Shown: positions 57,592 through 64,000 of the stretch, piece by piece
How positions within the stretch are numbered: position 1 is the stretch's first letter
Layout of the letters: every line of letters begins with the position of its first letter
Assembly (NCBI RefSeq): GCF_000344805.1
Contig: NC_020453.1
Location: 7,730,001 to 7,794,000, forward strand
Source of the DNA: Bradyrhizobium oligotrophicum S58
GTDB lineage: Bacteria; Pseudomonadota; Alphaproteobacteria; Rhizobiales; Xanthobacteraceae
Direction: 5' to 3'
Length of the DNA stretch: 64,000 nt
Notes under the pieces: model-generated
Database searches by the model: none
Told to the model about the DNA's origin: nothing
The model's input: the letters and a program-made list of their open reading frames with translations, nothing else
Translations under genes and position numbers: made by a program

Positions 57592-58293
57592 ATGCCCACA
57601 ATCGCCTTGGTCGATGACGACCGCAACATTCTGACATCCGTCTCGATCGCGCTCGAGGCCGAAGGCTATCGCATCATGACCTATACCGATGGTGCATCGG
57701 CACTCGACGGATTCCGGACCAGCCAGCCCGACCTCGCCATCCTCGACATCAAGATGCCGCGCATGGACGGCATGGAGACGCTGCGGCGGCTGAGGCAGAA
57801 ATCCGACCTGCCCGTGATCTTCCTCACCTCCAAGGACGAGGAGATCGACGAGCTGTTCGGCCTCAAGATGGGTGCGGACGACTTCATCCGCAAACCGTTC
57901 TCGCAGCGCCTCCTGGTCGAGCGCGTCAAGGCCGTGCTGCGCCGCTCGCAGCCGAAGGATCCGACGGCGCTGCCGAAGGAGAACGACGCCAAGGCGCTCG
58001 ATCGCGGCCTTCTGCGCATGGACCCGGAGCGCCACACCTGCACCTGGAAGAACGAGCCGGTGACGCTCACGGTCACCGAGTTCCTGATCCTGCAGGCGCT
58101 GGCGCAGCGTCCCGGCGTGGTCAAGAGCCGCAATGCGCTGATGGATGCGGCCTATGACGACCAGGTCTATGTCGACGATCGCACCATCGACAGCCACATC
58201 AAGCGACTGCGCAAGAAGTTCAAGATGGTCGACGAGGAGTTCGAGATGATCGAGACCCTCTACGGCGTCGGCTATCGCTTCAAGGAAACCTGA
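57592..58293 (+). CDS. chvI: Response regulator ChvI
   Basis: 233 residues, OmpR type. Receiver domain about 1-120 with phospho-acceptor D52 ([11 protein letters not shown]) and the conserved Lys in FIRKPFS; winged-helix DNA-binding domain about 140-230. ChvI controls exopolysaccharide, motility and acid or envelope stress genes in Rhizobiales. The gene order with chvG, hprK, EIIA and HPr, and with pckA opposite, identifies it. A tandem-repeat gap follows. Confidence 0.94.
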   Translation: MPTIALVDDDRNILTSVSIALEAEGYRIMTYTDGASALDGFRTSQPDLAILDIKMPRMDGMETLRRLRQKSDLPVIFLTSKDEEIDELFGLKMGADDFIRKPFSQRLLVERVKAVLRRSQPKDPTALPKENDAKALDRGLLRMDPERHTCTWKNEPVTLTVTEFLILQALAQRPGVVKSRNALMDAAYDDQVYVDDRTIDSHIKRLRKKFKMVDEEFEMIETLYGVGYRFKET

Positions 58294-58651
58294 AGCCAAG
58301 GACGTGAAGCCCAGGTCCTGGAGCAAGGGACCTGAAGCCAAGGACCTGAAGCATTGCCTCGAGCGACGTCATGCGATTTTGCGCGCTGACGTCGCGGCCC
58401 GGATTGGGTAGAATGCGAATGCTTCCGCGCCTTTCGAGGCGCAGAGGCCGGAAAAGGGCCGTTTGGTGCGGCCAATTTGGGGACGGCGAATTTCGGTGCG
58501 GCGAATTTGAAGGTCTCTCGGGAGCCCGCCGCACATGCCTCGCGAACTCATGTCCTGCGAACCCATTCTTGTCTTGCGAACCCATTCTTGTCTTGCGAAC
58601 CCATGACTTGCGAATCCACGCCTTGCGAACCTCGGAATCGGAGCGCTCCCA
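58294..58651. repeat. Three short tandem arrays between chvI and chvG
   Basis: Array 1: ACCTGAAGCCAAGGAC at 58288-58303 and again at 58330-58345. Array 2: three 15-nt units, GGTGCGGCCAATTTG, GGGACGGCGAATTTC and GGTGCGGCGAATTTG (58465-58509). Array 3: two 19-nt units of the form CTTGCGAACCCATTCTTGT (58554-58591), then three 15-nt variants to 58636. No gene is supported in this 358-nt gap. Confidence 0.88.
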
Positions 58652-60451
58652 TTGCTCGATCGCACCCATCCTGATCCGGGGCTGAACGCCGAGGCATCGA
58701 TCCCCTCCGACGTCGTGGACGAGACCCCGAAGGTCTCCGGCTGGCAGCGTCCGTTGAGCTGGTTGCGCCGCGCCGGACAGTTCCTGTTCGCGCTCTCGTT
58801 CTCGAGCCTCACCCGCCGCATCGTCTCGCTGAACATCGCCGGCCTGCTCGCACTGGTTGCAAGCATCCTCTATCTGTCTCAGTTCCGCGCCGGCCTGATC
58901 GATGCGCGCGCCCAGAGCCTGCTGGTGCAGGCCGAGATCATCGCAGGCGCGATCGCGGCCTCGGCCACGGTGCAGACCAATACGATCACGATCGACCCTG
59001 AGCGCCTGCTCGACCTGAAGCCGGGCGAGAGCTACGGCGCGCCTGACGAATATTCGCCGCTCGATTTTCCGATCAATCCGGAACGGGTCGCGCCGGTGCT
59101 GCGCACGCTGATCTCGCCGACCAAGACGCGGGCGCGCATCTACGATCCGAACGGCGGGCTGCTGCTCGACAGCCGGAATCTCGAGAACGTGCTGCGCTTC
59201 GACCTGCCGCCGCCATCGAGCGAGAAGCCTGGATATGTCGAGCGCGCCATGATCTCGGTGCGCACCTGGCTCAATCGCGGCGACCTGCCGCTGTATCGCG
59301 AATACGGCCCCGAGAACGGCAACGGCTATGAAGAGGTCACGGATGCGCTCAAGGGCCAGAAGCGCAGCATGGTCCGGGTCAATTCACGCGGCGAGGTGAT
59401 CGTCTCGGTTGCGGTGTCGGTGCAGCGCTCGCGCACCATCCACGGCGCGCTGATGCTGTCGACGCAGGGCGACGACATCGACCAGATGGTCACCGCCGAA
59501 CGGCTCGCCATCCTCAAGGTCGGCGGCGTCGCCTCCGCCGTCATGATCGTGCTGTCGCTGCTGCTCGCCAGCACCATCGCAGGTCCCGTCCGCCGGCTGG
59601 CCGACAGCGCCGAACGCGTCCGCCGCCGCATCAAGACCCGAGTCGAGATTCCCGACTTCACCCGCCGCCGCGACGAGATCGGCCATCTCTCCGGCGCGCT
59701 GCGCGACATGACGGATGCGCTCTACAACCGCATCGAGGCGATCGAGATGTTCGCCGCCGACGTCGCCCACGAGCTCAAGAACCCGCTGACCTCGCTGCGC
59801 TCGGCGGTCGAGACCCTGCCGCTGGCGCGCAACGACAACAGCCGCGCCCGCCTGCTCGCAGTGATCGAGCACGACGTGAAGCGGCTCGACCGCCTGATCT
59901 CGGACATTTCCGACGCCAGCCGGCTCGACGCCGAGCTGCAGCGCCAGGACATGACCCTGGTCGACCTGCGGCGGCTCTTGAACACACTGACCTCGGTCGC
60001 CAACGAGACCACTAAGCTGGGCACCGATGTCGCCGTCGAGGTCCGGTTCGAGGGCCGCGGCGCCAACGACACCTTCTCGGTGCCGGGCCATGATTCGCGG
60101 CTCGGCCAGGTCATCTCCAACCTGCTGTCGAACGCGCAATCGTTCTCGGCGACCGGCGGCAAGGTGCGCATCACCTGCCGGCGGGTGCGCTCCGAGATCG
60201 AGATCATGGTCGATGATGACGGCCCCGGCATTCGCGAGGATGCCCTGCAGCGCATCTTCGAGCGCTTCTACACCGACCGCCCGCACCAGGGCTTCGGCCA
60301 GAATTCGGGCCTCGGCCTGTCGATCTCCAAGCAGATCATCGACGCCCATGGCGGGCGGATCTGGGCCGAGAACCGGCCCGGCCCGGTGGATGACGAGGGC
60401 AATCCGACCGTGTCCGGCGCCCGCTTCATCGTGCGGCTGCCGGCGTCTTGA
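58652..60451 (+). CDS. chvG: Sensor histidine kinase ChvG
   Basis: 599 residues from TTG 58652, with GGAG upstream. Two membrane segments (about 57-77 and 291-313) flank a periplasmic domain of about 210 residues; HAMP follows, then the H box DVAHELKNPLTSL (His near residue 373) and HATPase motifs (NLLSNAQSFS, DDDGPGI, NSGLGLSISKQI). In Rhizobiales, ExoR inhibits it in the periplasm. Stop overlaps the hprK start by 4 nt (TTGA). Confidence 0.94.
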   Translation: MLDRTHPDPGLNAEASIPSDVVDETPKVSGWQRPLSWLRRAGQFLFALSFSSLTRRIVSLNIAGLLALVASILYLSQFRAGLIDARAQSLLVQAEIIAGAIAASATVQTNTITIDPERLLDLKPGESYGAPDEYSPLDFPINPERVAPVLRTLISPTKTRARIYDPNGGLLLDSRNLENVLRFDLPPPSSEKPGYVERAMISVRTWLNRGDLPLYREYGPENGNGYEEVTDALKGQKRSMVRVNSRGEVIVSVAVSVQRSRTIHGALMLSTQGDDIDQMVTAERLAILKVGGVASAVMIVLSLLLASTIAGPVRRLADSAERVRRRIKTRVEIPDFTRRRDEIGHLSGALRDMTDALYNRIEAIEMFAADVAHELKNPLTSLRSAVETLPLARNDNSRARLLAVIEHDVKRLDRLISDISDASRLDAELQRQDMTLVDLRRLLNTLTSVANETTKLGTDVAVEVRFEGRGANDTFSVPGHDSRLGQVISNLLSNAQSFSATGGKVRITCRRVRSEIEIMVDDDGPGIREDALQRIFERFYTDRPHQGFGQNSGLGLSISKQIIDAHGGRIWAENRPGPVDDEGNPTVSGARFIVRLPAS

Positions 60452-60900
60452 GCACCGGGCCTGCCAGCATTCATGCGTCGGCCGTCAAAGTCGGGGACCA
60501 CGCCGTGCTGATCCGCGGACCGTCGGGCGCCGGAAAGTCGCGGCTGGCGTTCGATCTGATTCTGGCCGGCCGCGCCGGGCAGATCCCACCGGCCGTCCTG
60601 GTCGGTGACGACCGTGTTCATCTCGCCACACGCGGCGGAGAAATGTGGGTCAGCGCGGCCCCCGCTCTGGCCGGCCTGATCGAGATTCGCGGGCTCGGCA
60701 TCCGCGCCTGCGACCACGTGTCCGAGGCACCGATCGGCCTGGTCGTCGATTTGATGGCAGAGGATGCCGAGCGGCTGCCGGCGCCCGAAGCCCTGCGCTG
60801 GACTCAAAATGGTATTGAATTGCCGCGGATACCGGTCGGTACGGGGCAACAGCCCCTCCCGCTGGTTGTGGCCGCCCTGACCACGACCAAGAGTTCATGA
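60448..60900 (+). CDS. hprK: HPr kinase/phosphorylase, short alphaproteobacterial type
   Basis: 150 residues from TTG 60448, overlapping the chvG stop. Only the catalytic kinase core is present, as is usual in alphaproteobacteria: Walker A GPSGAGKSRLAF (about 24-35), the GDDRVHL strand and the EIRGLGI signature loop. It would phosphorylate HPr on a serine in response to metabolites. Long Gram-positive HprK has an extra N-terminal domain that is missing here. It may link ChvG output to PTS control. Confidence 0.93.
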   Translation: MSTGPASIHASAVKVGDHAVLIRGPSGAGKSRLAFDLILAGRAGQIPPAVLVGDDRVHLATRGGEMWVSAAPALAGLIEIRGLGIRACDHVSEAPIGLVVDLMAEDAERLPAPEALRWTQNGIELPRIPVGTGQQPLPLVVAALTTTKSS

Positions 60901-61104
60901 CCCGGTAATCTTTCGGCCAATTGTGTGAAGCGAATTGGTAACCATATCACCCCCACTATCGCGACCCTGTAGACCATCGCCAGCTCCCCCTTCCGCACGC
61001 CAGAATCCGGGAGAATCGCGAACATGCCCTCTTGCGCGGGGGCTCCGGATGGTCAAAGTGGCGCGTTCGTGCGGTGCACCCTAGGCGCCCGCGAGGAGTA
61101 TCCG

Positions 61105-61506
61105 ATGATTGGCCTGGTACTGGTGACCCATGGGCGCCTCGCCGACGAGTTCCGAGCAGCGCTCGAACACGTCATGGGTCCTCAAAAACAAATCGAAGCG
61201 GTCACGATTGGCGCCGACGATGATTCCGATCTCTGTCGTAGCGACATCATCGAAGCCGTGAACCGCGTGGACACCGGCGACGGCGTCGCCATCCTCACCG
61301 ACATGTTCGGCGGCACGCCGTCGAACCTTGCCATCTCCTGCATGAGCCGGCCCAAGGTCGAGGTGCTCGCGGGCATCAACCTGCCCATGCTCGTCAAACT
61401 CGCCAAGGTGCGCGAGGAGCGCTCGCTACCGGACGCGATCGCGATGGCGCAGGAGGCTGGACGCAAATACGTCACCATCGCCAGCCGGGTGCTTGCCGGC
61501 AAATGA
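61105..61506 (+). CDS. PTS system mannose-type EIIA component
   Basis: 133 residues from ATG 61105, preceded by GAGGAG. Phospho-acceptor His is H9 in VTHGRLADEF, and DMFGGTPSNLA is typical of the fold. No EIIB or EIIC lies nearby, so it acts as a regulatory domain in the HprK/HPr relay. The stop overlaps the HPr start by 4 nt. Confidence 0.94.
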   Translation: MIGLVLVTHGRLADEFRAALEHVMGPQKQIEAVTIGADDDSDLCRSDIIEAVNRVDTGDGVAILTDMFGGTPSNLAISCMSRPKVEVLAGINLPMLVKLAKVREERSLPDAIAMAQEAGRKYVTIASRVLAGK

Positions 61507-61835
61507 GCGACGAGGACGACGCGCCCCAGGACAATGTCGCCGGCGCCGCCGTGCCGGCAGGCGCCTTGTCCCGAGAGCTCCTCATCACCAACAAGCGCGG
61601 CCTGCACGCGCGCGCCTCCGCCAAGTTCGTGCAGATGGTCGAGAAGTTCCAGGCCGAGGTCTGGGTGACGCGCGGCGGCGAGACCGTCGGCGGCCGCTCG
61701 ATCATGGGCCTGATGATGCTGGCGGCCGCGCCGGGAACCAAGATCCTGGTCTCCGCCACCGGCGCCGAGGCCGAAGCCGCACTGCAGGCGATCACCGACC
61801 TCGTGAACGACAAATTCCACGAAGAAGGCGTTTAG
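61503..61835 (+). CDS. ptsH: HPr phosphocarrier protein
   Basis: 110 residues. HPr carries phosphate between EI and EIIA and is a HprK target. The active His is H35 in RGLHARASAKF, and the regulatory Ser region is GRSIMGLMML. An N-terminal extension of about 20 residues, rich in Asp and Ala, is absent from E. coli HPr. EI (PtsP/PtsI) is not in the window. It closes the chvI-chvG-hprK-EIIA-HPr cluster. Confidence 0.93.
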   Translation: MSDEDDAPQDNVAGAAVPAGALSRELLITNKRGLHARASAKFVQMVEKFQAEVWVTRGGETVGGRSIMGLMMLAAAPGTKILVSATGAEAEAALQAITDLVNDKFHEEGV

Positions 61836-62065
61836 CCGGCACGGCGCCGTGGTGATCTTGCCGGCGCGGCATCGAGTCGATAGATTTGTGCCGTCTCAAT
61901 TCATACTGAGGGGAAGTCGGTGGTGCGTCGCTGCTTCCATAACCGCACCCGCGGACCTGTCTCCGCCCCGCGCTTGATCTCGCGGGGCTGACCAGGGACC
62001 GCATCGCTGTCTCATCGTCAGCCTTCACGGCGCAATTTGCGCTTTTCCTGACTGATGAGACTGCA

Positions 62066-63592
<1,527 letters not shown>

Positions 63593-63598
63593 CGTCTT

Positions 63599-64000
63599 TC
63601 ACCGCCCCGGCCCCTGAATATACACCTTCCAAACGATTGCAGGGCCCGCCTGGCCATGGAAGAAGCGCTGGGTGGTCATGACCAGGGGTTCGGCGCCGGG
63701 CGCTTCCTTGGCCATCCAGGCCTCGCAGGCGGCGATCCGGTTGTCGGTGGTGTCGCAGACGCCGATGAAGCCCTCGCGCTTGAGGTCGTCGAGCGAGCTC
63801 AGGCCCGAGCCCCAGGTCTCCTCGGCCGAATAGGGCACGGTGTACGGCCGCGGGTGATCCGGGCTGTAGAAGGTCATCGGCGTGTTCATCTCGGAATAGC
63901 CGGCGACCAGCGGCCAGGCGGAGCCGAACCGGGCGTGCCAGGCCTGGGTCAGCTGCGCGGCGAGCTGCGACCGCGCGCCATAGCCGGTGACGCCGTTCGG
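63599..64000 (-). CDS. C-terminal part of a glycosyltransferase-like membrane protein
   Basis: 134 codons, open through the right edge; the ATG at 63889 is internal and not the start. The sequence resembles the soluble C-terminal tail of bacterial GT39/ArnT-like transferases: LTQAWHARFGSAWPLVAGYSE, then MTFYSPDHPRPYT and VCDTTDNRIAACEAWM. The membrane domain is outside the window, so the call is tentative. Confidence 0.55.
   Translation of the reverse strand, partial: PNGVTGYGARSQLAAQLTQAWHARFGSAWPLVAGYSEMNTPMTFYSPDHPRPYTVPYSAEETWGSGLSSLDDLKREGFIGVCDTTDNRIAACEAWMAKEAPGAEPLVMTTQRFFHGQAGPAIVWKVYIQGPGR

Noticed and set aside
58280..58669. Antisense open frame across the chvI-chvG gap
   Set aside because: The frame is open because of the tandem repeats. 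It has no start context and overlaps both flanking genes.

Overview
The window is a high-GC alphaproteobacterial chromosome segment. It is most likely Bradyrhizobium or a close relative: the gene content and order (dapD-dapE-truA-fmt-def, dnaX-ybaB-recR, pckA next to chvI-chvG-hprK-PTS), the GTG/TTG starts, the CtrA-type TTAA-N7-TTAA site and the dense REP-like palindromes between genes all fit. The assignment rests on sequence reading and memory only. Apart from the 41.6-47.5 kb block, most of it is ordinary core genome.

Layout. 0-2.6 kb: a cut-off UbiT-like gene diverging from ubiD-ubiX around an FNR/FixK-like box, then tRNA-Arg(ACG). 2.9-9.5 kb: an orphan histidine kinase, rpmH-rnpA-yidC, engB, a DUF423 protein and argB. 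9.6-21 kb: a DUF1036 protein, a HAD nucleotidase, dapD, a DUF805 protein, dapE, RidA, a chemoreceptor, then truA-fmt-def (minus strand) diverging from rmuC. 21-26.7 kb: a GIY-YIG nuclease gene framed by near-identical inverted REP-like arms, ampG, recR-ybaB-dnaX and the SRP RNA. 26.7-38.3 kb: a HIT protein, nudC, an Lrp regulator, a second chemoreceptor, a phosphohexomutase, an aspartic protease, hrpB, UDP-glucose dehydrogenase and an acyltransferase. 38.5-41.6 kb: polA. 41.6-47.5 kb: repeats and accessory genes (GT87, RraA/LysR pair, orphan binding protein, frameshifted GST). 47.7-64 kb: pyrE, a DUF2865 protein, glgP, a thioesterase, pckA, a HugZ-like protein, chvI-chvG-hprK-EIIA-HPr, an ABC-F ATPase and a partial glycosyltransferase-like gene.

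Genes that work together: UbiD/UbiX (and possibly UbiT) in quinone synthesis, perhaps under low-oxygen control; RnpA, YidC, EngB, Def, Fmt, TruA and SRP RNA in translation and protein export; DapD/DapE in lysine and peptidoglycan precursor supply; DnaX, RecR, PolA and RmuC in replication and repair; ChvG/ChvI with the HprK-EIIA-HPr phosphorelay, beside pckA, linking envelope signalling to carbon state.

The most unusual signals are: (1) a 399-bp unit consisting of a GIY-YIG nuclease gene tightly enclosed by 44-nt inverted arms, each a REP-like hairpin, with nuclease-free derivatives elsewhere in the window; (2) a polA whose three 3'-5' exonuclease metal-site motifs are all substituted and whose reading frame carries an in-frame copy of an intergenic palindromic repeat; (3) three short tandem arrays, partly of 15-nt period, between chvI and chvG; and (4) a gene-poor 0.6-kb stretch that resembles a sequence recurring in bradyrhizobial genomes.
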